From: Tillus elongatus
Lineage: Eukaryota > Arthropoda > Insecta > Coleoptera > Cleridae
Direction of reading: 5' to 3'
Assembly (NCBI GenBank): GCA_964006375.1
Contig: OZ023262.1
Span: 90,181,654-90,245,653, forward strand
DNA: 64,000 nucleotides
The translations under genes and the position numbers were made by a program. Each line of letters starts with the position of its first letter. Position 1 is the stretch's first letter. Shown piece after piece: positions 1 through 12,808 of this stretch. The notes below the pieces were generated by a model. The model was not told the DNA's origin and did not search any database. It worked only from the letters and a program-made list of their open reading frames with translations.

Positions 1-199
1 CCATACTACTGTGGTCACAAATTTTGATTATATTCAAGAAGACGAACTTTTTATGTAGTTTTATAACGAAGGGAAACTTGTACCAGTTGGACAATTTCAA
101 TTTCAAAACATTTTTGTTTTGGAAGGATCTAAAATCGTGGTCTTTATCTCCCTGTTGAAACAACGGCAACCTTCTGTTAAATGACAACCAACGACTCTA

Positions 200-875
200 T
201 CTATATTAATTTTTTTTCTTAGATGCTCTGAAACTACAGAAATTTGTTGCTTGCCATAATCCCTGTAGGTTTCAGTCTATGTCTTGTGAAAAACAAAACT
301 TTGGTCTTTTCTTTTTTTATTTCAAATTTCCTTTCATTAAGCCAGCCTTGTAGAAGATGTAGTATCTCCTCATATGTAATTAGACACTTTTGAAAAGTTT
401 GCTTATGTGCAAAGAGACAAAATCATTTGCATCTTGGACGATTCTGATGTGTGGACCCCATATCATGGGTAAGCCCCTTGTGTACACATTAAAAAGGAGC
501 GGACTTAGTATTGCTCCCTGAGGCGGACCGTAGTTAACAATCTTGGACCGTAAATGCTGTTTGTGACACCTCTTATGTAAACGTTTCGATTGTGGTATAA
601 TGAAGTTATGTTTATTGCAATATTTACGCTCAGTCGGTTTTTGTAAGTCCTGTACTAGCAAAGAAAGATTTATCATAGGCTCTTTTAAGATAAATAAACA
701 GACACATACCATATTGGTTTCTTGATAAAGAACACTGTATTTCTGTCACCAGATGGGTTACGACATCTGTTGTTCCATGTCCCATTCGAATACCATACTG
801 GTTCAGAGAAAAAAACAGGTGAGTTTCAATTTTCATATGTTTATATGTATATATCTCTCTGTGTGTGTGTGTCAC
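200..875 (-). pseudogene. LINE-A reverse transcriptase fragment
   Basis: Decayed part of a non-LTR retrotransposon RT on the minus strand. A first block near 875-700 reads as the RT segment before and around motif A (GHGTTDVVTHL, then LKRAYD). A frame change near 700 leads to a second block with the RT motif B signature GPPQGAILSPLLFNVYT at about 540-465. The YADD box is degraded to a D-A-N-D-like string. A further stretch near 370-240 resembles the region after motif C (KTKVLFFTRHR). The endonuclease and most of the palm are missing. The clade is not resolved (jockey-, I- or RTE-like). It duplicates motif A of the neighbouring LINE-B fragment, so the two are separate elements. Frame breaks make it inactive. 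Confidence 0.7.
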
Positions 876-1010
876 ACCGATAACTGTGTAAATGGCTTGG
901 ATATGTTTGTTAGCCAGGAAAATAGGTCTGTTTTTCTCGGAAATTTTTTATATATCCGTAAATAACAAAGTTAGGACAACCAAGTTTGATACGCAGGTTT
1001 ATGTATAGGC
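866..1010 (+). repeat. MITE-T right-half fragment
   Basis: After a short GT run, the sequence CACACCGATAACT begins a stretch also seen at 9866, 10955 and 30329 and inverted at 14125 and 36577. It shares the GGCTTGGAT...GTTAGCCAG segment with those copies. A later part (AACAAAGTT..., then TAGGCATTTAAAA) recurs at about 46440-46550. It lies between the two LINE fragments. Confidence 0.6.
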
Positions 1011-1130
1011 ATTTAAAAAAAATTGCGTGCCACTGATGACCAGAAAATCGCACAAAAACAAAATATTTTGTGTGGATAACAAAATCTATATTACAGACAT
1101 AGATTAAGTTTTTTGGTGCAAAAAGGAAAA

Positions 1131-2531
1131 TAAACCCTGTTGAAGGCTTGAGCAATGACGGGAAATATTGCACCAGTTGAATTGTTATCATTAAATCTTT
1201 CGGTGATGTTTTCCACCACACAAAGGACTTGATCTGTGGTACAGTGCTGGTGTCTGAACCGAATTGCTCGTCAGGAAGGGTACGGTTCTCAGAGGTGAAT
1301 GAAGCTAGCGTTTTCTGAATCAGTTTTTCGGCGATTTTGCCGATGACTAGGAGTGGGATAATGGGCCTGTAATTCTGAGGGGACAGGGGATCTTTGCTGG
1401 GTTTAGGGATGTTGATAAAAACGGCAAGTTGCCACATAGAAGGAAAATAGTGAAATCTCAGCATTGCATTCATAATCGTAACTATCAATACCACGGCTTT
1501 GCGGGGGAGGTTTTTCAGGGCTACGTTGGAGATTCCATCGTATCTCGGAGATTTTCTATTTTTTAATGATTTGATTATTTGGGAAACTTCTTCGAAAGTT
1601 GCGGGCTCGACAGTTGTGTCTAGGGTGGCGCGAAGAGCACTCCTGGCATAGCGGTGCGTTCTTGCTACGTGCGAAAGATCAACGTTGTTATAACTCGGGC
1701 TGAATTGCAACTCCAGATGATCTGCGAATGCACTTGCTTTCTCCGCATCCGTGTATACGACACCGTTACTGCCGTAAAGTGGGGATATTTGAAGTTTTTG
1801 GGAGCCAAGGGCTTTTGCCATTTGCCAGATGGAATTGTCTTGGGCGGACAGGGTTTGCAGGCGTTCCTCCCAACTGTTGTTACGGAGTTCTTGTAGGGCG
1901 GATCGTACTTGTTTGATGAGTATGTTTGCGTCTCGTTTGTCGGTGGTATTTCCGGTGCGCTGAGCTAGTCTACGTACGTGGTTATTTTCTAGTAGCATTT
2001 CTTTGATACTAGACGGAAATGGGGGCAGATTCCTTGGGGCGGGGTACATCCTTGATGCATGTTTGATGGCACAATGGATTTTGGAGTGTAGATTATCCAC
2101 GGCACTCTCGAATTCAGGGATGCTGTGGATAACCGGCATATTGCCAAGGGTGTTTTTAAGGTGATCTGTGAAAACTGACCACAGTAACTTTTTCCTTGGG
2201 AGGGTGGGTTCGTCGCTGACGTCGCCGAGCTGCAATATGACTGGGTTATGGTCCGACGAGAGGTCGCTTTGGGTTGATATTTCATGATGAAGGGTGGTGT
2301 TCGACATGATTACTATGTCGAGCACGTCGGGTCTACCCGCACTGCCGAAGTGTGTGGATATTTGGGAAGCGTCAACCGTGCAGTTTGCAGGGTTTTCGAC
2401 ATAGGCCTGGAGGATTTTCCGATTTGTGTTGGCATTACGAGAATGCCAATTGGGGTGTTTAGAATTTAAATCGCCAGCAATTATATCGAATAAGAGGTCT
2501 AGGTGGGCGTCTAGAATTAGTTGAGGACGGA
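1131..2531 (-). pseudogene. LINE-B (jockey-like) endonuclease and RT N-terminal fragment
   Basis: Minus-strand remnant of a jockey-type LINE ORF2. The open frame starts after a stop near 2531. It covers the C-terminal part of an apurinic-type endonuclease, with GDLNSKHPNWHSR at about 2480-2440 and SSDHNPV at about 2250. A linker follows, then the N-terminal RT blocks: KSPRYDGISN near 1540 and PQNYRPIIPLL near 1370. At about 1258 a one-base shift moves the RT signal to another frame, where a motif-A-like TGAIF...AFNRVY string follows to a stop near 1131. Motifs B and C are absent. The 5' part of the endonuclease is also missing. Autonomous activity is impossible. The family call is good at the level of jockey/I group only. 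Confidence 0.75.
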
Positions 2532-3004
2532 GTCAGCTCTATGATGCTTTAAGTACCTGGCATGGTTCTGCGTCAGGCTGCACACTCTTGGTGGCAAACG
2601 TTTTGTCCTTCACTTAAACTCATTATATTATGTGTGATGACGCGAGGAGATCCTCCTTCACTCCGGACCAGCTGCGGTTGCAACCGTCGATTTCGTTCGT
2701 TAACTGTGAAGCTTGTTTATGAATCCTTGCTGGCGGCATATTTGTCGGTATATGCCCGGTGTCAATCTGACTAATAACTTTCCTAATTTATGAGTAGAGT
2801 AAATTCTTATGTAACAAATAGTCCGTTATGACAAAAAATAAAATAAAAGAATATTATCTCACCCTTTTGCGCCGTTAGGTATTATAGAAACGTTTTTATT
2901 TTCAGCGGGAAAATCAGTACGGTGTTTACCAAATAATAATGTGGTGAATTTTCATGGTTTTATTTGTCAAAAGCTTATTCGCTATTTATTAATCAGAGTA
3001 ATGC
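2532..3004. other. Unassigned AT-rich spacer
   Basis: Between the LINE-B fragment and the LOA element I see no coding signal, terminal repeat or RNA gene. A 70-codon open stretch on the plus strand at 2562-2774 has no recognisable motif. Confidence 0.5.
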
Positions 3005-3315
3005 AATACGCGACGTGGGGTGTAGTGTTAGTTCGCCTCCCCGTGGTGCACCCTGGATAGCGTCTAATATTAGACGTGAACTAAATGAACTAACCAGACC
3101 GTAACCCTACCTAGTCATGTCTTAGGAGGGCCGGGAATGCTTGCCTTAATTGGCCGGCATTGCGAGGAGAGTCATCTATAAAAAAGCCACATCGCAAGGT
3201 CGTTGGCGGGTTGGTGCCAAAGCGATGATGCTTCTGGCCGATATGGCCAGGCATTGGCAGGATGGTAATTCTGTCGCTAACGTAACCCTCCCCAGGGAAA
3301 CCGGGCGACCTCCCT

Positions 3316-4753
3316 GTGTACATGCCTCTCCATGGGATGCGGGGCTCTTCCATGGAGGATGGTTTTCCCTTGCTGCTCGTGGGAACAACCATAGACACGA
3401 CAGACACAGACCCAAACGAGATGGGTAATACTCTTGATCTCCAGGAAACTGGAGAACCTATGGAGGTAGAGATGGGGGTTGTCCCCTCTCTTACCACTAA
3501 ACCAATGGAGGGGGGGACGAGGACAATCCTGTCCCCATCCTCCGCATCTCCGTCATCCGATAAGGAGCGGGAGCTTTTAAAGTCTCCTGTGGGACCCAAG
3601 GAGGAACGGAGGAAAAGACAACGGCTGCCTGGATCCGCAAGGAGACAGCTCAGGCGACTACTCAAGGCGGGGGTGCCATATTCAACCGCCTTGAGTCAGG
3701 CACTTACGGAGTCCCGCCGGTCCGGGGTGGGGGCTGGGGGCCCTGATAGGTCGGTAAAACGACCCGAGGAGCCTGGTGCCTCCACGGATGGGGCCGTGAG
3801 CGGAAAGCGACTCCGGTCGGACGGCAGCACACCTCAGCAGAGGGCTAAAAAGCCCCGTGCGGGTGCTGGCACAAAAACGTTCAGTGAGGTGACTGCAGGG
3901 GTGCGAGTGGGCATTATCCACTCTGAATATCCGTTCTCATCACTGAATAATAAACAACTGCTGCTACTGCAGGGGGCTATATTGAAGACTGTACAGAGCA
4001 GTTCAGAGGAAGAACCTAATATAAGGTTCCGGGGCTGCGAAAATCGACCCGGATTGCTCCTTATAAATTGCGAGGATGAGGCCAGCTCGCACTGGCTGGA
4101 GCGAATAGTTGGGGAGCTCCAGTCGTGGGAGGGGGCTCGTCTTAAGCTGGTGAGAGGACAGAACCACCCCAGGCCTCATGTCTGTTTGGCATATCTTCCG
4201 AACGGGGTGGAGACATTGACGCCCGATGATGTGCTCACCAGCCTGAGACGAATGAATGGTGGCCTGAACACTCGGGAGTGAACCGTACTACACCGAGTAG
4301 CAACGGGACCATCAGGACAGATATGGACATTTTCGGTCGACGAAATGTCCATGAACACGCTGGAGGGAATTGGCTTCAGACCATTCTATGGCTTCGGGCG
4401 AGTCTTGTTCCGGCCGAGGGTTGGGGGGTCTGCGACTGAGCCTAAACCCACAGCCTCTGCTACCAGCATCGCCTGTAAACCGGAGGCGACAGGTGCGGGC
4501 CCTTCTGGGAGTGGTGGGGGATCAATCCCCCCGTCAGTACCCTCGTGTAGTGGCACCGCGGTGGAAGGTGGCTCCACCAAAAAAAACTGGCCCCAAGAGA
4601 GGAGGTGGCAGGACTCAACCTTCCACTGGACCCTCCAGAGGGAAACAACAGGGGAAAGCAAAGTCCACCCCTGGGACGACTACCAAAGGTAGGCCATCCT
4701 ATGTGAAGCTTGGTAACCGAGCTTCTAAAAAGGAGGAGGAACCTGCACCATAA
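3316..4753 (+). pseudogene. LOA element ORF1 (gag-like protein)
   Basis: Encodes the nucleic-acid-binding ORF1 protein of the LINE. The first part, up to 4278, has a charged N-terminus. It is followed by a short helical segment (RRQLRRLLKAGVPYSTALS) typical of this ORF1 type. A C-terminal domain (VGIIHSEYPFSSLN onward) resembles the DUF4780-like domain found in insect LINE ORF1 proteins. A TGA at 4279-4281 interrupts the frame where the reading otherwise continues in phase. A frame change between about 4350 and 4570 moves the basic Lys/Arg/Gly-rich tail into the frame ending at 4753. That tail probably contacts RNA. I see no CCHC knuckles. The start at 3316 is the first good ATG; its true position is uncertain. 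Confidence 0.65.
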
Positions 4754-4818
4754 ATCCCTTTCCTTTCGAGCTCCTTAACCTTTATCCTTATCCTTTACAC
4801 ACACCTATTCCCACCCCC

Positions 4819-7800
4819 ATGCCCACTAATATAAGGTGCATTCAAGCTAATTTGCATCATGCTAAGGCTGCGATATACCTCCTTAGCATGAAATTAAAGG
4901 AAGAGCAAATAGATATTGCACTTCTACAAGAGCCCTGGACCGCGAATTCGGAACGAACTAAAGGGCTGGGTAACACTTCTGGTAAGATAGTAGAGGTGGA
5001 CACTGGTACTAACGCCAGAGCCTTATCTGGATCAGAAACAACTTGCAGTATTTTACACTTTCAGAATACTGCACCAAGGACGTGGCATCCATCCATCTCG
5101 TGATCATATTCGGGGGGACCAGGCTGAAAGTAGTGGCCTGCTCGGCCTATTTCCCTGGAGACAGAGATGCAGAACAACCACCTCCAGCAGAGGTGCGGAA
5201 ATTGATTGCCTACTGCAAGGGGAACAACTATCACCTCGTAATGGGATGTGATGCGAACTCCGATCACTTGGCTTGGGGAAGCACGGACACTAACAGGCGA
5301 GGTGAGTCACTATTTGAATACTTATTAGGGGAGGAGCTAGTAGTCAACAACATAGGCTCGGAACCCACCTTTCTTACAGCTAATCGGAGAGAGGTTTTAG
5401 ATCTTACGATCAGCTCAAGGCTTTTGAGCTCAAAAATCCTCAAATGGAGGGTCGTCTGAACCCTCATGTTCTGACCATGCCCATATCCTGTTTGAGATTG
5501 AAACAGGCCCTAGACCTGTGGTGGAGTATCGATACCCGAGGAGAACGGATTGGGAGGGGTATAAACAGTCCCTCGCCGCCAGACTTGGGTCCGCTATCCC
5601 CACAGTGAGGGATCGTGATGGGATTGAGATTGCGGCTGAACAGGTTAGTGAAGCTGTAGTCTCTGCATATTACGAAAACTGTCCACTAAGGTCAAAGAGA
5701 GACAGCCGGAGGTCTACTTGGTGGAATAATAACCTCGATAAACTACGAATAGAAGTTAGACGTCTCTTCAATCGTGCTTAGATTACAGGCAACTGGGAGC
5801 AATATAAAACTGCTCTAACACATTATAACAAAGAGATAAGGAACGCTAAGAGGGAGTCCTGGAGGAGGTTCTGCGGGGACATTAATAATTTGCCCAGCAG
5901 CGCCAGAATCCACAGGATTCTCTCACGCGACCGTGTCCAGGAACTGGGATCGATAAAACGACCAGATGGTTCCTTTACTGAATCTCGGAAAGAAACGTTA
6001 GAGCTCTTAGCACACACACACTTTCCAGATTGTCTGATCCTCAGCAACGGGGAGGTCCTACCAGCTGAAAGACGATTTAAACGCCCCCATAGAGAGGACT
6101 GGTAAGTTGCTCGGCGAATAGTTACAGCCTCGGCAGTGGAGTGTGCTGTGAATCATTTCCAGCCATTCAAGTCGCCAGGGGAGGATGGGGTGGTGCCGCT
6201 CCTACTACAAAAGGGACTGGAGATTCTCCTACCTTTTCTTATCAGGCTGTTCAGAGCCAGTCTGGCCTGGAACTATATTCCGTGTGGTTAGGGGGGTTTA
6301 CATTCCCAAACTGGGACGCAAGGACCTCCTACCCACATTACTAAGACCTCTCAGTATTACATCATTCCTGTTGAATGGATTGGAAAAAATACTGGATGGA
6401 CACATGAGGGGGAACATCTTAGCCAATAACCCCCTAAATACCCACCAGTATGCCTACCAAACTGGCAAATCTACTGAGTTAGCGCTCAATAACCTCGTCG
6501 AGAAAATCACTCACTCTCTGGAAAATGGAGAGGTTGCGGTGGCAGCATTTCTCGACATCGAAGGAGCATTTAATAATGCATTACCGATCTCCCTCTACGA
6601 GGCCACTATCGCTAGGGGGGTGGAACCTACCATTTGTGGCTGGATCGGAAACATGCTGCACAATCGGACCATTATTACCTCATTGCGGGGGGAGGTGGTC
6701 GGGGTCAGGGCTGCGAGGGGGTGCCCTCAGGGGGGCGTTCTATCCCCCCTGCTGTGGTCCCACTTTGTGGACGATCTGCTGGCTATCCTCGAACTCTGGG
6801 AGGTTGAGGTCCAGGCGTATGCTGATGATCTCGTCATAATGGTTAGAGGCAAATCTGAGGAGGAACTGGCTAGTACTCTTCAGGAAGCACTAAATGTAAT
6901 CAATGATTGGTGCCAGAGGGAACAGATGTCTGTGAACCCTCGCAAAACGACCATTGTTCTATTTACCAGAAGAAGAAGGTTCAAATTAAAACCACCTATC
7001 CTTATGGGAGAAACCATTCCATTATCGGACCAAGCAAAATATCTGGGAGTTACCCTAGATAAGAAGTTCAACTGGGACATACAGTTAGAAAACGTTATCC
7101 GCTGAGCTAAACTGTCCCTGTGGACCTGCCGGAGAATCTGTGGTAACAACTGGGAAACAACAGATGTACTGGCTCTATGTAGTGGTTATCAGACCAATGA
7201 TAACATATGGAGCCATAGTTTGGTGGCCTTAGCCACTTCGTGGTATCGCAAGGGCCAAACGTGCTCATCTACAGAGACAAGCATGTCTGATGATAACAGG
7301 AGCGATAATCACCGCACCATCAACCGCTCTGGAGGTCCTCCTTAATATTCCCCCTCTTAACAGATGGTTGGAGAGGGTGGCGAGGTGGACAACGTACAGA
7401 CTAAAGCAAACGGCAGACAGCATGCCGAAGGAAGTCAGTCTGGGAGGATCCGGACTCCTTGATGACATTGATGGTCACGGGATTCTGCGAATGGTCTCAG
7501 ACTTGATGCCTACAAGGATCAGCAGAGATCTGTCTTTCAAGATCGTCCTCCCGGAAAGGAAGGACTGGGACCGAAATCAAACGACCCTGTTGAGAGCGGG
7601 CCTCTGTTGGTACTCTGATGGCTCCAAAACCAATTTGAGAGTAGGAGCTGGCGCATATGCGGGCAGCACCGATGCTAGACTATCAGCTAGCCTCGGCAAG
7701 TACGCAACCATACACCAGGCAGAAGTGCATGCCATCGAGATATGTGCAAGGGAAAGTCTAAAAAACCTGGATACACACAAATCGATTAAGATATATGCAG

Positions 7801-8441
7801 ATAGCCAAGCTGCAATGAAGGCTCTTGGTTCCTACCGGTGTAATTCAAAGACGGTATGGAGTTGTAAATCTGCCCTTAAGGAATTGGGCAGCTGTAATGA
7901 GGTGTCGCTGGTCTGGATACCGGGTCACTCGGACCATGTCGGCAACGTTGCGGCCGACGCGTTTGCCAGGAGTGGGGCCCAGAGTGACTTTGTTGGACTA
8001 GAACCGGTGCTAAGAATAACATCTTGCACAGCAAAACGCACCTTAAAGACCTGGACAGAAAGAATGACAATCCAATATTGGCAAAATCTTCCAGGATTAG
8101 CTCACTCTAAGGCCTTCATAAATGGCCTGTCTGAGTCAAGGGCTAAAAAACTTCCAGAGATGAAAAGACAAAAACTGAGTACTCTAGTCGGCCTGTATAC
8201 AGGACACTGCCGCTTGCGGCACCACATGCACCGTATTGGGGTCGGTCAGGAGACCGAGTGCCCGCTGTGTATGTAGAATGAAGAGACAGCAGAGCACGTG
8301 CTGTGTTACTGTCCGGCAGCGGACAGGACTAGTTACCTGCTCTTTGGCAAGGTAAAGCTTGCTCCAGAAGATCTGGATCAACTTTCACCCACAAAGATTA
8401 TCGACCTCTGCAGGAGGCTGGATTTGTTGGACGAAATATAG
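4819..8441 (+). pseudogene. LOA element ORF2 (endonuclease, RT, RNase H)
   Basis: Replication polyprotein of the LINE. Order of domains: endonuclease with IRCIQANLHHAKAA (4830s), QEPW and SDHAHI (about 5475); RT with GKSTELALNNLV (6465s), FLDIEGAFNNA (motif A), GCPQGGVLSPLLW (motif B) and YADD at 6818-6829; RNase H with YSDGSKT (7610s) and YADSQAA (7795s); and a terminal C-P-L-C ... H ... C-x-C-P-like zinc motif around 8262-8310. GKSTE plus RNase H points to the LOA clade. Breaks include a shift at about 5045-5100, a shift at about 5455, TAG 5779, TAA 6103, a shift near 6285, TGA 7103, several indels to 7290, and TAG 8274. The natural stop is TAG 8439-8441. Confidence 0.8.
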
Positions 8442-8520
8442 ACTTTAGGCGTGAGCCACAATAGACCTTAAGGTCGCGGTGGAGGGTCCGATATGGCTCA
8501 CTCACATACAAACCTAAGCG

Positions 8521-8984
8521 ACGAAAATTCCTTAGATGGTGAAAAGTTACGAAGACTCGACGTAACCACCTACCCTATTAATTTAGTGCATTATTTCATT
8601 ACTTGTTCAACAACTTTCTATTTAAATTTACGAATATCGTTGCTCGAAGGATTGGGTAGGATGGGTTCATTTTGTGGTAATCTCTTTTGGGATGCATTTA
8701 TGTAGGAAAAGAGGCTTGCCGCTTACCGTAAGTAAAAGTATCATGTCCTGCTTGTCAAATTTTCAACTTTTTACAGGGTATTTTGGACTTACGTACTTAC
8801 CTTGTTTGTAACCAGTGATTTCGAAGTAGGCAAAGCCAGGAAAATTCAAGTCGTTACGTAACAGATTATAACGATTACTTGTTGTTATCGTGGCAGGTGT
8901 TTATATTTTACAATATGGACAAAACATTGAATTACTTTTACACACACTTTCTTGAAGTTATATTTTTATTTTGCACTGTTTTAA
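8521..8984. other. Unassigned spacer
   Basis: AT-rich sequence after the LOA element. No coding, RNA or terminal-repeat signal recognised. Confidence 0.5.
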
Positions 8985-9106
8985 TGAATTTTCTTAGAAA
9001 AAAATTCACTAATGGGGAGATCCCCACTTTTGAATTTTGAAAAAAAAATTCGAATGGCTGTGAACTAGGACCCTTAGAACCTATATCCGGGGTCAGTTTC
9101 AATTTA

Positions 9107-9251
<145 letters not shown>

Positions 9252-9255
9252 CTAA

Positions 9256-9568
9256 ATAAGTCCCTTTTGGCTTTATGATAAAAAATAAATTTATTTAAAA
9301 CCACATAGTACAATTAAATAACGAAGTGATTAATTACAAGTTACAACTAACGAACTATGAATGTTGTTAATCGTGGACAAGTGAAGAATGGTCCTAAATC
9401 TAACATAACTGATACTTATAAACTAAGATTGTTTATTATGCGGTTTCCAGTTGAACTCTATGACCGCCTGAGGTCGATGTCATGCTGAGTGGACGATATC
9501 GGAATGGATATCGGAGCAGTTGATTTATGGTCGTCATATACAGGGGGATGTAATTATACAGGGTGACA
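9256..9568 (-). repeat. 3' LTR of the deleted gypsy-type element
   Basis: About 313 bp from ATGTCACCCTG on the minus strand to the TA tract. The first 20 or so bases recur at 9757-9779, which is what defines it as a terminal repeat. It holds AATAAA-like polyadenylation signals near 9405 and 9285. Confidence 0.45.
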
Positions 9569-9754
9569 TCATTCCTCCACCCTTAGTGTGAAGAACGTCC
9601 TCGTTCTTTCCAGTGGGATCATCTGGTGTAAATCGGTTTTTGGACTTGTGTAGCATTGCCGTCTTCTTAACTTATGTATGGAGATGTAACACAGGATGAC
9701 CATTAGGATGACTGTGATTATGGTATCCATTCCCATGTGTGTTGAATGTACCAA
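9569..9754 (-). pseudogene. env-like C-terminal remnant
   Basis: A 61-codon frame with a hydrophobic membrane segment (TIITVILMVILCYISI). A basic stretch (KLRRRQ) and a short polar tail follow, with the stop just before a purine-rich tract and the putative LTR. This is the layout of the membrane anchor and cytoplasmic tail of an errantivirus envelope protein. No receptor-binding or fusion part remains. The call rests on layout and position, not on a conserved motif. Confidence 0.4.
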
Positions 9755-9778
9755 AGGATGTAATTATACAGGGTGACA

Positions 9779-9783
<5 letters not shown>

Positions 9784-9865
<82 letters not shown>
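9784..9865. repeat. (TA)n microsatellite
   Basis: Pure TA tract between the LTR-element stub and the right half of MITE-T unit 1. Confidence 0.95.
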
Positions 9866-9868
<3 letters not shown>

Positions 9869-10195
9869 ACCGATAACTCAAAAAATAATAGTCCGATTCT
9901 TAAAAAATTTGGCATGTACCTTCCTTTTGTAAATGGCTTCGATAAGTTCGTTAGCCAGAAACACGACAACATTTTTGGTTTTCTTTTGGAAAAAATCTTC
10001 ACCTCAAAAAATAAAAAAGATATGGCAACCAAATTTGGTGCGTAAGTTCACAATGTTAAAAGAAAACCACATACCAAAATTTATATTGCTATGTCACAAG
10101 ATAAAAAAAATATAAAAAAGTATTTTGTGCCGGATTATTTCTATGAAAATTCACTACCATAACGCACTTGCTGCGTCCAGACTTTTTTAGTATGT

Positions 10196-10724
10196 CCGTA
10201 TCTAAGACATTCTAGACACTGCGCCATATATCTACCCCAAATATAACCCTATTAATTCTAATAAGATCTGGCAGCTGTGACCCTTCGAATGTAATAATAA
10301 CTGTTTTTATATCTTGCAACTTACTTTCCCCCTTTTTGTCAATAAATTTTCTTTTCATTCTTTCCACCTTAATTATTCACGATTTACTTTCAATATTATG
10401 TAACAAATAATGTTCGTCAAAAAACGTCTACCTGTCTTATGACTCGTTTTATTTAGTTAAAGTACTTGATATATAGGCGATCATATTGTTTCTTAGTAAT
10501 TCCTTGTGGTTAACTATGCTATCAGCGGCATGTTTGTTCTTCAGTTCATCCTTAACTATATATTTATTCCTACAGTTTGTATGTCCAGGACTTGATCTGT
10601 TAAATCGCACATTTCTAGATAATTGCCTGTCCTAATCGCTTGGAGTTTACCTACCTTATGACTCATTGCGTCCGTACAATCCATAAATGGTCATTTGCCT
10701 TTTTTCTTTTTCAGTGTATACATT
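10196..10724. other. Unassigned spacer
   Basis: AT-rich sequence between two MITE-T units. No feature recognised. Confidence 0.5.
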
Positions 10725-10847
10725 TTTAGTGAATTTTTATTTAAAAACATTCACTAATAGAGAGGTATCGATGATGAGACTTTGCAAAAATTTTTGTAAA
10801 TGAGCGCGAATTTGGGCCCCTAGAATCCATATCCGGGGTCAGTTTCG

Positions 10848-10953
<106 letters not shown>

Positions 10954-11754
10954 CCAACCGATAACTCAAAAAATAATTAACCGATTTTGATAAAACTCGG
11001 CAAGTGCCTTTCTTTTATTAATAGCTTGGATGAGTTCGTTAGCCAGAAAAATCAGACACGGTTTTCCGGGAAATCTTTGAGATTTCTTTCGAAAAAAAAT
11101 TTCTTCTCCGAAAATTACAAAAATATTTCGATAAAATCTGGTGTACATATTGCTTTGGGAAAGAACTAACTATGTACCAAAATGCAGCTTTCTAGGGTTA
11201 CAGAAAATTGAGCTATTCAAATTTTAAACAATTATGTTTAATATGACCGCCTTTCATTGTCAATAACTTATACGAGATCTAGTATGTTGTTGCCGTGGTA
11301 ACGGAACATTTGATATTATTGCGCAGGTCTGTTAGACGCTGTAACTGACATTTACCGTATGATATAAGATCTAGATCGTTTATATGTTTACTTGTTTGAG
11401 TCGACGAATTATTTGTGTCATTTGGGAAATTTTTATATACAAGTGCAAATTATTCCTTTATTAATATTAGTGGGTGGATTAAACAGTGTTTGTTATGTTT
11501 TATCCACACATATAAAGGATATTATACAGGGTGACGCGTTTCTACGGTAAAGCTGAATACAATTATTATTATACAAGAGACGAGAAAAAATTGTATAAGT
11601 TAATTATAGGGTGTCTTGAAATGCATCTGATAAAATTATTTTGACAATCACCGGCTGGCCCACAAGTCGATCGTTGGTGATCCCTACAATTTTTTTTCGA
11701 ACAGCCTCATTTTATTGCATTTTTTATCGAAATATGTTTGTAACAAAAAAAAAA

Positions 11755-12055
11755 TCAAGACGCAGTAAGTGCGTTTCGGTAGCAAATTTTCATTAAATGC
11801 TTCAAATTTCAATAACTCAATTTGCTATTAACCTAAGATTTGTTGGTTAGACAAACAACGTTTAAGGTATATTGTCGGAAAATTTTTGTACATTTTCAGA
11901 CAATAAGTTATTTTGATAAAATATGGCACATTGTTTCTACTATATAGGTTATACCGGTAACCAAATTGATGACTGCATGCATTAAAAAGACATATTTGAT
12001 ATTCAAAGCATTTTGATAAAAATTCCCTGCCATAACGCACTTGCTGCGTCTAGAG
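11755..12055 (+). mobile_element. Small MITE with terminal inverted repeats
   Basis: The left end reads AGACGCAGTAAGTGCGTTTC and the right end reads CCATAACGCACTTGCTGCG then TCT. These are inverted copies of about 25-28 bp with a few mismatches. Each end can form a small hairpin (ACGCA-cttgc-TGCGT). The interior (AAATATGGCACATTGTTT...TATATAGGTTATAC) recurs at 49115-50290, where a LINE has split it. No transposase is present and the target duplication is unclear. Confidence 0.55.
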
Positions 12056-12065
12056 TTTTTAATAT

Positions 12066-12797
12066 CTACATAAATGCCTGGATTTGATACTTGTCTATTT
12101 CCCTTATTGTCAGCTGATTTATTACCTTACCGGGTCGTTGTCAGGCTATCAGGGTCCGCCGATTATTGCCTACCTGTTGTCTTTTTAAATAGTAAACAAT
12201 AGCCTTATGTGAACTCTAGACACTCAAAACTACTTTATTTTTATTGTATTTCGTTGTATACGCACTTCTACACTTACTGTTATATTTTAGATTGGCTTGG
12301 TGATTATTCGCAAAATTTATTAAAAACAAGCTCCGTTCTGTATCACCACCGTACGTGACGATCGCGCCACGCGAGTCATCAATTGTTAAATTAAGTTAAG
12401 GTGGTACCGCTGATTCGGTATGTTCTACGATAGCTCTAATTGACTACGTGCTTTTGGAACCTCCCTTCTTTACAGAGTAAATGACTTGTTGCACAGATGG
12501 AGAATAAGGAGCAGCCTCATTCTCTGATACCCGCAGTTTGTAGCACTTAAATGGGAATAAGGTGCCGCCTCGCCATATGGTCCACGCGGTTTCCAACATT
12601 TTTCAGAACGTCACGTGTCTGCTACGGGCCTGTCTGCGCCCAATGCCCAGGGACAACGAAAGACTCGAACTGATGAGTGTGAACTATAGAACGATCATCG
12701 ATGAAATGGGGCTTTTGCAGGGTTCTTGATTCTCAAGTCTTCTCGGCTCTAGGGGGTCGAGAAGGGGTAGGCGGCCTCTCTAGCCAACCAGACCGCC
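12066..12797. other. Unassigned spacer
   Basis: Mixed-composition sequence with no coding or repeat signal that I can match elsewhere in the window. Confidence 0.5.
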
Positions 12798-12808
12798 GTT
12801 CGAAACTG

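Larger units (their letters stand above)
3005..8520 (+). mobile_element. LOA-type LINE, nearly full length, inactive
   Basis: A GC-richer 5.5-kb block with the order expected for LOA-clade (Lian/Bilbo-like) elements: 5' UTR, ORF1 with a gag-like domain, ORF2 with endonuclease, RT, RNase H and a terminal zinc-binding motif. The 5' edge is placed near 3005, where composition changes. The 3' edge is near 8520, after a short UTR that follows the ORF2 stop at 8441. No poly(A) tail or clear target duplication is visible, so both ends are approximate. Many stops and shifts in both frames show the copy is dead. Confidence 0.75.
9256..9779 (-). mobile_element. Internally deleted gypsy-type LTR retrotransposon
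   Basis: On the minus strand a 22-24-bp stub starting ATGTCACCCTGTATAATTAC (9779-9757) is followed at once by a short env-like tail (9754-9569). A purine run (about 9585-9569) comes next, then a longer sequence beginning with the same ATGTCACCCTGTATAATTAC (9568 down to about 9256) that contains AATAAA-type signals. This reads as a 5' LTR stub, a deletion of gag, pol and most of env, and then a 3' LTR. Both sides abut (TA)n. That fits the TATATA-like target preference known for errantiviruses, but no target duplication can be read within TA repeats. Confidence 0.5.

Noticed and set aside
2562..2774. 70-codon plus-strand open frame
   Set aside because: Composition and lack of motif fit chance.
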